Positions 45,558-54,657 of a stretch of 64,000 bases of DNA are shown in pieces. The stretch's first letter is position 1. Every line of letters starts with the position of its first letter. Origin of the DNA: Arenibacter sp. 6A1 (lineage in GTDB: Bacteria; Bacteroidota; Bacteroidia; Flavobacteriales; Flavobacteriaceae); NCBI RefSeq assembly GCF_012272855.1, contig NZ_JAAXCQ010000005.1, positions 62,001-126,000 on the forward strand, written 5' to 3'. The position numbers and the translations under genes are program-made. The notes beneath the pieces were generated by a model. It was not told where the DNA came from, ran no database searches, and saw only the letters and a program-made list of their open reading frames with translations.

Positions 45558-47732
45558 TTATAGATTTTCTTTTATAAAATTGGTCATTTTAGTATAGAGA
45601 TGCAGCCGTGTATTCCCTCCGTAAATTCCGTGGTTTTTATCTGGATATATGGCCCAATCGAACTGCTTATTGGCTTGCACCAAGGCTTCTACCATACGCA
45701 TGGTATTTTGTACGTGTACATTGTCATCGCTACTCCCGTGAACCAATAGATATTTTCCCTTTAATAGTTCTGGATAGTTAAAAGGTGAGTTGTCATCGTA
45801 CCCGCTTGGGTTTTCTTGTGGGGTACGCATAAAACGTTCCGTATAAATGGTATCATAAAAGCCCCATGAAGTAACCGGTGCCACAGCGATTGCCATTTCA
45901 AAAGTATCATTGCCCTTTAGCAAGCAGTTGGTAGACATAAATCCACCATAGCTCCATCCCCAAATTCCGGTTCTGCTTTCATCTACATACGGCAGTTCGC
46001 TAAGTTGTTTTGCCGCATCGATCTGGTCTTGAACCTCATACTTCCCTAATTCCTTATAGGTAACCTTTTTAAAATCGCGTCCTTTAAATCCAGTTCCACG
46101 GCCATCGACACAAACCACAATATAGCCTTCATCGGCCAACATTTGATACCAATAATCGTTAGAACCCATCCAACTGTTGGACACCGACTGGGAACCTGGC
46201 CCACTATACTGTGTCATAAACAAGGGATATTGTTTGTTGGCATCAAAATCGGCAGGTTTTACCATCCACATGTTTAAATCGTTGCCATTGACCTTAATGG
46301 TTCCATATTCTTTTGGACTTAAGGAATAGTCCTCAAGTTTTTGAAGCAAGGCCTTGTTGTCCTTGATATCCTTTAACTTTTTGCCGGATTTAGCAGCATG
46401 CAAAGTATATTCGGGCGGAGTGGTTGCGCTAGAGAAAGTATTTATAAAATAGGTGAAGTCGGCACTAAAATCAGCAGCATTAGTCCCTTCTTTAGAAGTT
46501 AAGCGTTGTTTCTTTCTACCATTACTCTTTATACTGTAAACATCCCTATTGATAGAGCCGTTTTCGGTAGACTGATAATATATTTTATCTTGCTTTTGAT
46601 CGTATCCATAATAATTGGTTACCTCCCATAGGCCTTTTGTAATTTGCCTCACAAGTTTCCCTTTGGCGTTATACAGGTAAATGTGGTTATAACCGTCCAT
46701 TTCACTGGTCCATATAAAGCTATCGTCTTTTAAAAAGGTAAGGTTATCGGCAACATCTACATAAGCCGCATCCTTTTCCTCCAACAAAACGCTTACACGG
46801 TTCTTTTTAGCATCAACAGCCAACAGTTTTAAATGGTTTTGATGTCTATTTAAAGTCTGTACGCTTAAGGTGTTCGCATCGTTCATCCATTTAATCCTAG
46901 GAATGTAATATGCATCGTCTAGGGCTACTTCGGTTATATTTCCAGTAGCTACATCTAACATATGTAAAGATACCACGGCATTATTTTCACCTGCCTTTGG
47001 GTATTTAAAAACTTGCTGTGTCTGATAAAGCTCAGAACCGTAAATATCCATTGAGAATTCAGGAACCTCGGTTTCATCAAAACGGATAAAAGCTATTTTA
47101 GTACCATCGGCATTCCATTCAAAGGCTCTAACGAAAGAAAACTCTTCTTCGTACACCCAATCTGTAATACCATTAATGATCTTGTTTTTCACCCCATCGG
47201 TGGTGATTTGCGTAGTCTTTTTACTCGCTAGATTAAAAGTATAAATATTATTCTCCTGCACATAGGCCACTTGGGTACCATCGGGAGAAAGGGAAGGTTC
47301 TTGAATTTTAGTGTCGGAGATTTTTACAAGATCTTTTGACTGAAGATCGTAGACATAATAAACTCCAAGGGTTGAACGCCTATAGATAGACTCTAGCTGA
47401 GTTGCTAATAACAGCTGAGACTCGTCCTTACTAAATTCATAAGAACTAAAATGAGAAATCTCCTCTAAATCTGCGGAAGAAACTATGGTTTCTACTTTTT
47501 CTTGGGTAGAATAATCGTATTTGTCTATGGAGGTAGTACCCTTGCTCCTATCGAAATCCAAGATGGTGTATTGTTTGCCATTTTTTAGGGATCTCAACCT
47601 TTCCAAACCTTCGGTTCTAAAGTGACCCCCATAAATTTCCTCAAGGGAAATTTGTTTGTTTTGGGCGGTAATGGTTGAAAAAATACTGAACGTTAATGCT
47701 ACAAAAAAGGAAATTTTTCTCACGTTTTTCAC
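45558..47732 (-). CDS. Prolyl dipeptidyl peptidase IV (S9)
   Basis: The protein has 724 residues with a signal peptide (FFVALTFSIFSTITAQ). An N-terminal eight-bladed DPPIV propeller, with EEFSFVRAFEWNADGTKIAFIRFDE containing the Glu pair that binds the substrate amino end, is followed by the alpha/beta-hydrolase. The triad is Ser in GWSYGGFMS, Asp in GSSDDNVH and His in DKNHGIYG. It releases X-Pro dipeptides in the periplasm. Two peptide transporters follow in the operon, giving a direct cut-then-import route. Confidence 0.96.
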   Translation of the reverse strand: MKNVRKISFFVALTFSIFSTITAQNKQISLEEIYGGHFRTEGLERLRSLKNGKQYTILDFDRSKGTTSIDKYDYSTQEKVETIVSSADLEEISHFSSYEFSKDESQLLLATQLESIYRRSTLGVYYVYDLQSKDLVKISDTKIQEPSLSPDGTQVAYVQENNIYTFNLASKKTTQITTDGVKNKIINGITDWVYEEEFSFVRAFEWNADGTKIAFIRFDETEVPEFSMDIYGSELYQTQQVFKYPKAGENNAVVSLHMLDVATGNITEVALDDAYYIPRIKWMNDANTLSVQTLNRHQNHLKLLAVDAKKNRVSVLLEEKDAAYVDVADNLTFLKDDSFIWTSEMDGYNHIYLYNAKGKLVRQITKGLWEVTNYYGYDQKQDKIYYQSTENGSINRDVYSIKSNGRKKQRLTSKEGTNAADFSADFTYFINTFSSATTPPEYTLHAAKSGKKLKDIKDNKALLQKLEDYSLSPKEYGTIKVNGNDLNMWMVKPADFDANKQYPLFMTQYSGPGSQSVSNSWMGSNDYWYQMLADEGYIVVCVDGRGTGFKGRDFKKVTYKELGKYEVQDQIDAAKQLSELPYVDESRTGIWGWSYGGFMSTNCLLKGNDTFEMAIAVAPVTSWGFYDTIYTERFMRTPQENPSGYDDNSPFNYPELLKGKYLLVHGSSDDNVHVQNTMRMVEALVQANKQFDWAIYPDKNHGIYGGNTRLHLYTKMTNFIKENL

Positions 47733-47892
47733 TGAATTTTATTAATTATTCCCAATAATTTTGATTGAAAATTCGTTTAAACTTTTAAAATTGCTTAAAA
47801 CTGTCAAGTTTACTAAAAAAAACACAGAAACATCTACTTTAGATCAAAATAATAACAATTTTATTTGCCTTTTCCTCTAAATTAGACACCCC

Positions 47893-47920
47893 TTGCTTAT
47901 TTCCTTAATCACTATCTTTG
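47893..47920 (+). promoter_or_regulatory. Promoter of the HMG-CoA reductase gene
   Basis: TTG at 47893-47895 and TATCTTTG at 47913-47920, spaced by 17 bases. A TTG that could serve as an early start overlaps this -7 box, so the ATG at 47942 is preferred. Confidence 0.6.
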
Positions 47921-47941
47921 CCGCAAGAAATCAAATACCTT

Positions 47942-49264
47942 ATGATTGCACCGATTGAAGGTTTTTCCAAGCTTAGCAAAGAAGCTAAAATTAGTTGGAT
48001 TGCCAAACATTACACCCATAATTCTGAGCAGACGCTTAAATTATTACAACAGTACTGGAACAAGGACGAGCAGCTACAAAAGTTGCACGACGAGTTTATA
48101 GAAAATACGATTACCAACTTTTACCTCCCTTTTGGTATTGCCCCAAACTTTTTAATCAACGACCGTTTATACGCCATACCAATGGCCATAGAAGAAAGTT
48201 CGGTAGTGGCCGCGGCCAGTAAGGCTGCCAAATTTTGGTTGACTCGTGGCGGATTTAAAACGACCATTATAGGAACAGAAAAGGTAGGACAGGTTCATTT
48301 TATGTATACGGGCGATGCTGATAAATTATCGCAATTTTTCTTGGCCTTAAAACCAAAACTTTTGGCCAATGTAGCTTCCATTACCAAAAACATGGAAAAG
48401 CGTGGCGGTGGTATTAGCGCCATTGAACTAAGGAACAAAACAGCGGAATTAGATCATTACTATCAACTGCACTGCACCTTTGAAACCATGAATGCCATGG
48501 GGGCCAATTTTATAAACTCCTGTTTAGAGGTTTTTGCAAAAACGCTAAAGTCCGAGGCCCAAAATCACCCTGCTTTTTCCGATCAGGAAAAGGACATAGA
48601 GATTGTGATGAGCATTCTTTCTAACAACGTCCCCAATTGTGTGGTTCGTGCAGAAGTAAGCTGTGCTGTTAGCGATTTAAAACCCCAAGATGCTGTCTCT
48701 TCCCTAGAGTTTGCACAAAAAATGGTTCGCGCCGTTAATATTGCCAAGGTAGAACCCTTTAGGGCCGTTACCCACAACAAGGGTATTATGAACGGCATAG
48801 ATGCCGTTGTTTTGGCCACTGGGAACGATTTTAGAGCTATAGAAGCTGGCGCGCATGCATATGCCAGTAAGGACGGAAAATATACGAGTCTAACGCATGC
48901 CAGTATTGAAGATGATCAATTCAAATTTTGGATAGAAATACCATTAGCTATCGGTACTGTAGGCGGACTCACGAATTTACACCCTTTAGTAAAGGTGGCA
49001 TTAGAGATATTGCAAAACCCAACGGCCAAGGAACTGATGGAAATTGTTGCCGTTGCGGGATTGGCACAAAATTTTGCTGCCGTAAAATCTTTGGTAACAA
49101 CAGGCATACAACAAGGGCATATGAAAATGCACCTGTTAAACATTTTAAACCAATTGGGAGCCACTGAAGCCGAAAAGCTAACATTGGTACACCATTTTAA
49201 AAAGAACACTGCATCGCATAGCGCTGTCGTAACCGCTTTTGAGGCCTTGAGAAATAACCTATGA
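47942..49264 (+). CDS. Hydroxymethylglutaryl-CoA reductase
   Basis: The protein has 440 residues from the ATG at 47942. It is a class II HMG-CoA reductase without membrane domain. Seen: the catalytic Glu region MAIEESSVVAAASKAAKFW, the ATGNDFRAIEAGAHAYAS segment with the catalytic Asp, and a C-terminal His-rich part. In Flavobacteriaceae it makes mevalonate for isoprenoids in place of the MEP route. It overlaps the GHMP kinase gene by 4 bases. Confidence 0.93.
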   Translation: MIAPIEGFSKLSKEAKISWIAKHYTHNSEQTLKLLQQYWNKDEQLQKLHDEFIENTITNFYLPFGIAPNFLINDRLYAIPMAIEESSVVAAASKAAKFWLTRGGFKTTIIGTEKVGQVHFMYTGDADKLSQFFLALKPKLLANVASITKNMEKRGGGISAIELRNKTAELDHYYQLHCTFETMNAMGANFINSCLEVFAKTLKSEAQNHPAFSDQEKDIEIVMSILSNNVPNCVVRAEVSCAVSDLKPQDAVSSLEFAQKMVRAVNIAKVEPFRAVTHNKGIMNGIDAVVLATGNDFRAIEAGAHAYASKDGKYTSLTHASIEDDQFKFWIEIPLAIGTVGGLTNLHPLVKVALEILQNPTAKELMEIVAVAGLAQNFAAVKSLVTTGIQQGHMKMHLLNILNQLGATEAEKLTLVHHFKKNTASHSAVVTAFEALRNNL

Positions 49265-50223
49265 AAACAGAATTTTACAGTAACGGAAAATTATTGATCA
49301 CCGGGGAGTATGCCGTTTTAGACGGAGCCGAAAGCTTGGCCATCCCCACTATTTATGGCCAGTCCTTGGGGTTAAAACAAATTGAGGAGCCGCTACTTGC
49401 TTGGCGAAGCCTAGATGAAAAAGGAAATGTTTGGTTTCAGGGAGTATTTGAATTAGAAACGCTAGCATTATCGCCCAAGGAATCTGATTACAGCTTTTCT
49501 ACGGCAAGTTCCTATAATGACACAGTTTCTGAGGAAAAAATAGCTATTGCCACCACTTTGTCAAACATACTTAAAGAAGCCAGAAACTTAAATCCGGATT
49601 TTTTAGCCCAACAGCAAGGATATGAGGTCACCACCTCATTAAATTTCCCCCGAAATTGGGGCTTAGGGACATCATCTACCTTAATTAATAATATAGCTAG
49701 TTGGGCCAATGTAAATGCCTATAGCTTGCTTTGGAATTCTTTTTCTGGCAGTGGATATGATATTGCTTGTGCCCAGCACCACTCACCTATTACGTATAAA
49801 CTAACGGACAATAAACCTCAAGTAAAACAAGTTTCTTTTAACCCCTCGTATAAAAACAGTCTTTATTTTGTTTACTTAAATCAAAAACAAAATAGCAGGG
49901 AAGGCATTGCAGCATACAAGAGCAAGGATTTCAATAAAATAGGACTCCTATCAAAGATCAATAATTTCACGCAGCGTGTATTAACGGCTAGCAGTCTATC
50001 TCAGTTTGAGAAATTATTAAAAAAACACGAAGAAGCCATTAGTGAGGTTTTAGAAATTACCCCCATCAAAGAACGTTTGTTCCCCGATTTTAAAGGTGCC
50101 ATTAAAAGTTTGGGCGCTTGGGGCGGCGATTTTATTTTGGTAACCGGAAATAAAAACACGCCGGATTATTTTAAAAACAAAGGGTATTCTATTGTGATTC
50201 CCTACTCTAAAATGGTAAAGTAA
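49261..50223 (+). CDS. GYDIA family GHMP kinase (mevalonate pathway)
   Basis: The protein has 320 residues. GHMP features are GKLLITGEYAVLDGAESLAIP at the start, the ATP-binding FPRNWGLGTSSTLINNIA, and the name-giving SGSGYDIACAQ. By position next to HMG-CoA reductase it probably phosphorylates mevalonate or phosphomevalonate; which step is not certain. A shared terminator follows. Confidence 0.9.
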   Translation: MKTEFYSNGKLLITGEYAVLDGAESLAIPTIYGQSLGLKQIEEPLLAWRSLDEKGNVWFQGVFELETLALSPKESDYSFSTASSYNDTVSEEKIAIATTLSNILKEARNLNPDFLAQQQGYEVTTSLNFPRNWGLGTSSTLINNIASWANVNAYSLLWNSFSGSGYDIACAQHHSPITYKLTDNKPQVKQVSFNPSYKNSLYFVYLNQKQNSREGIAAYKSKDFNKIGLLSKINNFTQRVLTASSLSQFEKLLKKHEEAISEVLEITPIKERLFPDFKGAIKSLGAWGGDFILVTGNKNTPDYFKNKGYSIVIPYSKMVK

Positions 50224-50285
50224 TTGTTGCCTAGAGTTTTGCAATCCTGCAAAAGACTATCATTCAGCAATACTAAAAGTACAAA

Positions 50286-50321
50286 ACAAAAAAAACCTTC
50301 CAAACGGAAGGTTTTTTTTGT
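50286..50321. terminator. Bidirectional terminator
   Basis: AAAAAACCTTC and GAAGGTTTTTT pair around a short loop (CAAACG), between the convergent GHMP kinase and PpiD-like genes. Confidence 0.9.
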
Positions 50322-50340
50322 TTGATACAATATGGATAAA

Positions 50341-52458
50341 CTAGTAAAAACTAGGTCTTTTATCTTCGATAGTAGCAGCTTCTTTTAAGGCGTTATACAC
50401 AGAAAAAGTTATTCTACCTTCTTCCGCAGCCCTTAAGTTATTGGCATAGGTACTATAGTTGTCTAATTTAGGAGCTTCCTCCTTTTTGGTAACAGTAACC
50501 ATATACACTCCAGTCTGCCCTTCAATTAAACCTGAAGTAGCTCCTTGCTCCAAGGCAAATGCCTTTCCAACCACCATAGGCTCCGATCCAGCACCAGGGA
50601 TAGTAGGTGTTTTCATGGTCAAGGCAGTTGCAGTAGATGGAACTACATTATAGCTACTTGCAAAATCTTCCATAGACTTTCCTTTGCTTGCGCTTATAAT
50701 TTGAGCAGCCTTTTTCTCTTTTCTGATCTTAGGCAAAACCAAGGCAGAAGCATCTTCTACGCTCATTAAACCTTCTTTGTAGGCAGCGGTTACTTGCACC
50801 ACTACATATCCGTTATTAACATTGAATCTTTTAATATCTCCGATATTAGTCTCTTCATTAAAAGCCCATTGTACAATAGCACGTTGCGCTCCCAAGCCTG
50901 GTAGATTTTCATCCAATTCCTTAATTTTGTTTACTGGTCGTACTACAAAATTATTTTCCTTGGCCAATTCTGGCAATGACTTTCCTTCAGTCGTTTCCAT
51001 TTCAAATTTGGTCGCTTCCGTAAATAAGGCATTGATGGTTTCCTCAGAAGGCTCAATTTCTCTTGCCAGGGTAGCGATTTGAACAACATCTTGTTTATCA
51101 TCGATCTTTACAACGTGAAAACCATAATCGGTTTCTACCAATCCGATACTTCCCTTAGAATTCTTAAAGGCAAAATCGTTAAAAGCTTCTACCATCATTC
51201 CTTCTTGGAAGAACCCTAAATCTCCACCTCTTGGTGCAGACGGTCCATCGGAATTGTCTCTTGCCAATTGGGCAAAAACGGCATCTTTTCCTTTGGCTTC
51301 TGCCAATAATTCTTTAGCTTTTTTCTCGGCTTCCTCTTTAGATCTCGTAACTTCTGGACTTGCAGATTGCGCCCCAGCATAAGAAATAAGGATATGGCTA
51401 GCTTTTACAGCTCCGTCAGCCTTTTTCGCCATCATTTTAGAAATCTTGAAAAAGTCTCCATCGCGATAAGGACCATATATACTTCCTATAGACAACGCCA
51501 TTAGAGTATCGGCAAATTTTGCAGACAGTTCATTTTTTGCCTTATAGATAGTATCGAATTTAATATCTGAATTACGGTCTAAAAAGGCAGCTATATCAGT
51601 AGTATTTGAGAATCCTTGAAGGGTTTCATTGGCATCTTTCTGAGCATTGTACACCTCTGTATCGTTTAACAGAGCAGTAATTTCTTCGTTTACAGCATTC
51701 TCATCTTTCAAGGATGCTTTTTCTTCGAAGTATACGAACTGTATGTCTCTAGATTTTTCTTGCTTAAATTCTTCTTTATGGTTTTCCAAGTATTTTTGAA
51801 TTTCCTTTTTGGATACTTGAACAGTAGAATCGGCAATAGTAGTGTATGGTACACGGACATATTTAACATCTACCTTATCATTGGCCAGTTTATATTCCAA
51901 TTCACCTTCTTTTAAAGTAGCTCCTAAACCAGCTCTAATAAGGTTAAAATAAGTTTGCTCTTTTGCATTTTGAATAATTGCAGCTTCATCTTGCAACCAC
52001 ATGTTATAACGAGCAGGATTATTAGCTTTCCAATCTGCTACAGCTCCTCTAAATACATTTTCATCAAACACTCCGTTCGAATTATGGAACTCCGGGTTCT
52101 GAACATAATTAGGAATAGTTTTTACATAGTTGATAATTTGATCTTGTTCAATTTCAATCCCTAAATCCTCAAACTGCTGAGCCAACAAAAGGCTTCTCAC
52201 CTCGTTTTCCCAAACTTGGTTCACCACTTGTAATGAAGAAGCGTTAGGCCCTGCCATTCTAGACATATTCTCTACCTGTCTTCTAAATTGATCGATTGAA
52301 ACTTCTTCGCCATTAACTTCTGCGATAGAAGAACCAACTTTTCCGCCTCCCATGCCTCCATTACTAAACACCCCCGATATAACAAAGGCGAACAATGCCA
52401 AACCTATAATTAAAATCAAAACGGTGGTTCGTTTTCTTATACTTTCTAAAACTGCCAT
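50341..52458 (-). CDS. PpiD-like periplasmic peptidyl-prolyl isomerase/chaperone
   Basis: The protein has 705 residues. One N-terminal membrane helix (about 12-32, TVLILIIGLALFAFVISGVF) is followed by a SurA_N-like chaperone region and a parvulin (PpiC) domain near 345-450 (VKASHILISYAG, GGDLGFFQEGMMVEAFNDFAF, YGFHVVKIDD); a second, weaker rotamase-like region follows. It helps fold exported proteins at the Sec exit. It is the last gene of the seven-gene operon starting with coaX. Confidence 0.92.
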   Translation of the reverse strand: MAVLESIRKRTTVLILIIGLALFAFVISGVFSNGGMGGGKVGSSIAEVNGEEVSIDQFRRQVENMSRMAGPNASSLQVVNQVWENEVRSLLLAQQFEDLGIEIEQDQIINYVKTIPNYVQNPEFHNSNGVFDENVFRGAVADWKANNPARYNMWLQDEAAIIQNAKEQTYFNLIRAGLGATLKEGELEYKLANDKVDVKYVRVPYTTIADSTVQVSKKEIQKYLENHKEEFKQEKSRDIQFVYFEEKASLKDENAVNEEITALLNDTEVYNAQKDANETLQGFSNTTDIAAFLDRNSDIKFDTIYKAKNELSAKFADTLMALSIGSIYGPYRDGDFFKISKMMAKKADGAVKASHILISYAGAQSASPEVTRSKEEAEKKAKELLAEAKGKDAVFAQLARDNSDGPSAPRGGDLGFFQEGMMVEAFNDFAFKNSKGSIGLVETDYGFHVVKIDDKQDVVQIATLAREIEPSEETINALFTEATKFEMETTEGKSLPELAKENNFVVRPVNKIKELDENLPGLGAQRAIVQWAFNEETNIGDIKRFNVNNGYVVVQVTAAYKEGLMSVEDASALVLPKIRKEKKAAQIISASKGKSMEDFASSYNVVPSTATALTMKTPTIPGAGSEPMVVGKAFALEQGATSGLIEGQTGVYMVTVTKKEEAPKLDNYSTYANNLRAAEEGRITFSVYNALKEAATIEDKRPSFY

Positions 52459-52549
52459 TATATAAAATGTTTAAATATGGTGGCCAAATTACCACTTTCT
52501 TTTTAAATATTAAAAACTAAAAAAAATCAAAATTTTTGACGTATCAGCC

Positions 52550-53839
52550 TTAGTCCCTTTTACCTATCTCTAAGGAAACCAAATCTATTTTGTTACTAGA
52601 AACCTCCAAGACCACAAAGAGAAAATCATCTATTCTTATTTCGGAATCCTTTTCTGGAATTTCACCGGTTTCATTCATTATCAGCCCGCCCAATGTTTCG
52701 TATTCGTCACTTTCTGGCAGCTCTAAATTATAATGTTCATTTACATAATCGACCTCTAAACGGCCCGAAAACTTATACATGTTTTCGCTTATTTGCTCTT
52801 CGAACAAATCTTGCGTATCGTGCTCATCTTCAATCTCTCCAAACAACTCTTCAACAATATCCTCAACCGTCATCACTCCAGATGTACCCCCGTATTCATC
52901 TAACACAACGGCGATACTTTTTCGCTTCTTTGTAAGCACATTTAATATATCGTTGATCAGCATTGTTTCTGGAACAAACTCTACTGGCAGCAGGATGCTT
53001 TTAATGGTCTTGGGTTTTTTAAACAGCTCATAAGAATGTACATATCCGATTATATTATCGATGGTATCCTTAAAGACCAAAATTTTAGAAAAACCCGTTT
53101 CGGTAAAAAGTTTAGCCAGATTTTTTGGCGTCTCGTGCAATTCTACCGCAGCGATCTCTGTTCTGGGCACCATCACTTCTCTTGCTTTTACCGCGGAAAA
53201 CTCCAGTGCATTTTGGAAAATTTGTATTTCAGAATCTATAACATCTTCCTTTTCTACCGTTTCCATCTGTTCGGTTATATAGTCTCCCAGTTCTATTTTA
53301 CTAAAGGCCAAGGGAACTTTATCTCCATTGGTCTTAAAAAGAACCCTCAGAATAAAATCTGACACCCATATAATAAAATTGGATATTACCGAGAAAATCA
53401 CATAGAAAAAATAAGCCGGAATTGCCAATAACCGCAATAAGGTATTGCTATATATCTGAAACAATACCTTTGGCAAAAACTCTGCCGTCAATAATATTAC
53501 AATGGTCGATATTACCGTTTGGGCCACTAGACTAAAATCGGTTACTAAAAGACGCAGAAAGGAATTAGATCCCGTCTCCATTCCCTGAAACCAATTCATT
53601 AACAACTCTCCCATATAGAGCCCGTACACCACCAAGGCAATATTATTACCTATAAGCATGGTTGCAATAAACTTTGATGGCTTTTTAGTAAGCAAGGTCA
53701 ATACCTTGGCTAAATAGCCATCTTGCTTCTTTTCTATTTCTATATGGATTTTATTAGCGGAAATAAAGGCTATTTCCATTCCCGAAAAGAAGGCAGAAAA
53801 CAAAAGGGATAAAACAATAATAACGATGTCGGTGTCCAA
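52550..53839 (-). CDS. CNNM/CorC-HlyC type transporter-like protein
   Basis: The protein has 429 residues. A DUF21/CNNM domain with four membrane segments (about 1-175, SLLFSAFFSGMEIAFISANKI) is followed by a CBS pair (about 205-325, REVMVPRTEIAAVEL and VLDEYGGTSGVMTVEDIVEELFG) and a CorC_HlyC domain. The family is linked to magnesium or sodium export. It resembles GldE, but gldE usually lies near gldD, so this is more likely a paralogue. It ends 91 bases before the PpiD gene. Confidence 0.9.
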   Translation of the reverse strand: MDTDIVIIVLSLLFSAFFSGMEIAFISANKIHIEIEKKQDGYLAKVLTLLTKKPSKFIATMLIGNNIALVVYGLYMGELLMNWFQGMETGSNSFLRLLVTDFSLVAQTVISTIVILLTAEFLPKVLFQIYSNTLLRLLAIPAYFFYVIFSVISNFIIWVSDFILRVLFKTNGDKVPLAFSKIELGDYITEQMETVEKEDVIDSEIQIFQNALEFSAVKAREVMVPRTEIAAVELHETPKNLAKLFTETGFSKILVFKDTIDNIIGYVHSYELFKKPKTIKSILLPVEFVPETMLINDILNVLTKKRKSIAVVLDEYGGTSGVMTVEDIVEELFGEIEDEHDTQDLFEEQISENMYKFSGRLEVDYVNEHYNLELPESDEYETLGGLIMNETGEIPEKDSEIRIDDFLFVVLEVSSNKIDLVSLEIGKRD

Positions 53840-53841
53840 AA

Positions 53842-54045
53842 TTATTGTTTGTTATTTTTTTGACGATTTTCGAACTTTTTACGGTACGATTTTTTAAAAA
53901 TAAACATCCCAATAGAAATCACTGCAAAGAATACAAACAAATAAGCGCGATCCCTATCTACGTTCCACTCCTCCCAAATGGTAAACAAAGAAACGACAGC
54001 TACTGCTAAATACAAATATTCGGTATATCTTAAAACTTTAATCAT
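53842..54045 (-). CDS. Small membrane protein of unknown function
   Basis: The protein has 67 residues with two hydrophobic segments (about 9-23 and 32-50) and a basic Lys/Arg/Asn/Gln-rich tail (KKSYRKKFENRQKNNKQ). Gaps of two bases on either side place it firmly between lptC and the CNNM gene. No family is recognised. Confidence 0.7.
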   Translation of the reverse strand: MIKVLRYTEYLYLAVAVVSLFTIWEEWNVDRDRAYLFVFFAVISIGMFIFKKSYRKKFENRQKNNKQ

Positions 54046-54047
54046 AA

Positions 54048-54656
54048 TTACTCCTCTTTTATACTCATTAACCCATAGGTTCTATGGGCATTAAAAAAAC
54101 TCAGATCTCTATTAAAATCCATTCCCTCCCCATCCATAACGGTTCCATCTTCTGGATTGGTAAATGTAAATTTCTCTTGGGTAAAAATCCATTCATTGGC
54201 TCTATCCCAATACAGTTGAGGGCTCTCTAACCTTTTACCATCACTGGTCTCAATAATGACATTTCCTTGCAAATCTATTAAATTAGTCTTGGAATAAATA
54301 ATACCATAATCGGCAGAGATCGTACTTTTTTCACCTTTTTCATCAAAAAACTCTACCAACAATCCCTTTGGGAACGTTAGGTAAGGAAACTCCAAATTGT
54401 CAAAATCGTTACACAAGGGGCTCTTTAACACTACCACCACCCTCGATTGCCGTCTTGCTTCCTTATTATCTATTTCCTCTTTGTCATCGGTTTCGGTAGA
54501 GGTCAGGACAAAGTCCTGTGCAACCCCGGAGGGGTATATTTTTTTAACGGCCTCATCACCTACTCTTTTATAGGTATCGGTACATGAGGAAAAAAACAAA
54601 GCCATAGAAATAACTATGGCAATGTTTAAAAATATATTTGAATAAGATTTTTTCAT
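54048..54656 (-). CDS. lptC: LPS export protein LptC
   Basis: The protein has 202 residues with a lipoprotein-like signal (MALFFSSC, Cys about residue 25) where enterobacterial LptC has a membrane anchor. The LptC/OstA-like jellyroll is seen in KGLLVEFFDEKGEKSTISADYGIIYSKTNLIDLQGNVIIETSDGKRLESPQLYWDR (read here as part of residues 90-150). It receives LPS from LptBFG and hands it to the periplasmic bridge. It starts one base after the TPR gene. Confidence 0.9.
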   Translation of the reverse strand: MKKSYSNIFLNIAIVISMALFFSSCTDTYKRVGDEAVKKIYPSGVAQDFVLTSTETDDKEEIDNKEARRQSRVVVVLKSPLCNDFDNLEFPYLTFPKGLLVEFFDEKGEKSTISADYGIIYSKTNLIDLQGNVIIETSDGKRLESPQLYWDRANEWIFTQEKFTFTNPEDGTVMDGEGMDFNRDLSFFNAHRTYGLMSIKEE

Positions 54657-54657
54657 C

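Noticed and set aside
52550-53839. Calling the CNNM/CBS protein GldE
   Set aside because: GldE has the same domain plan, but the neighbours expected for gldE (gldD, ssb, mutY) are absent here.
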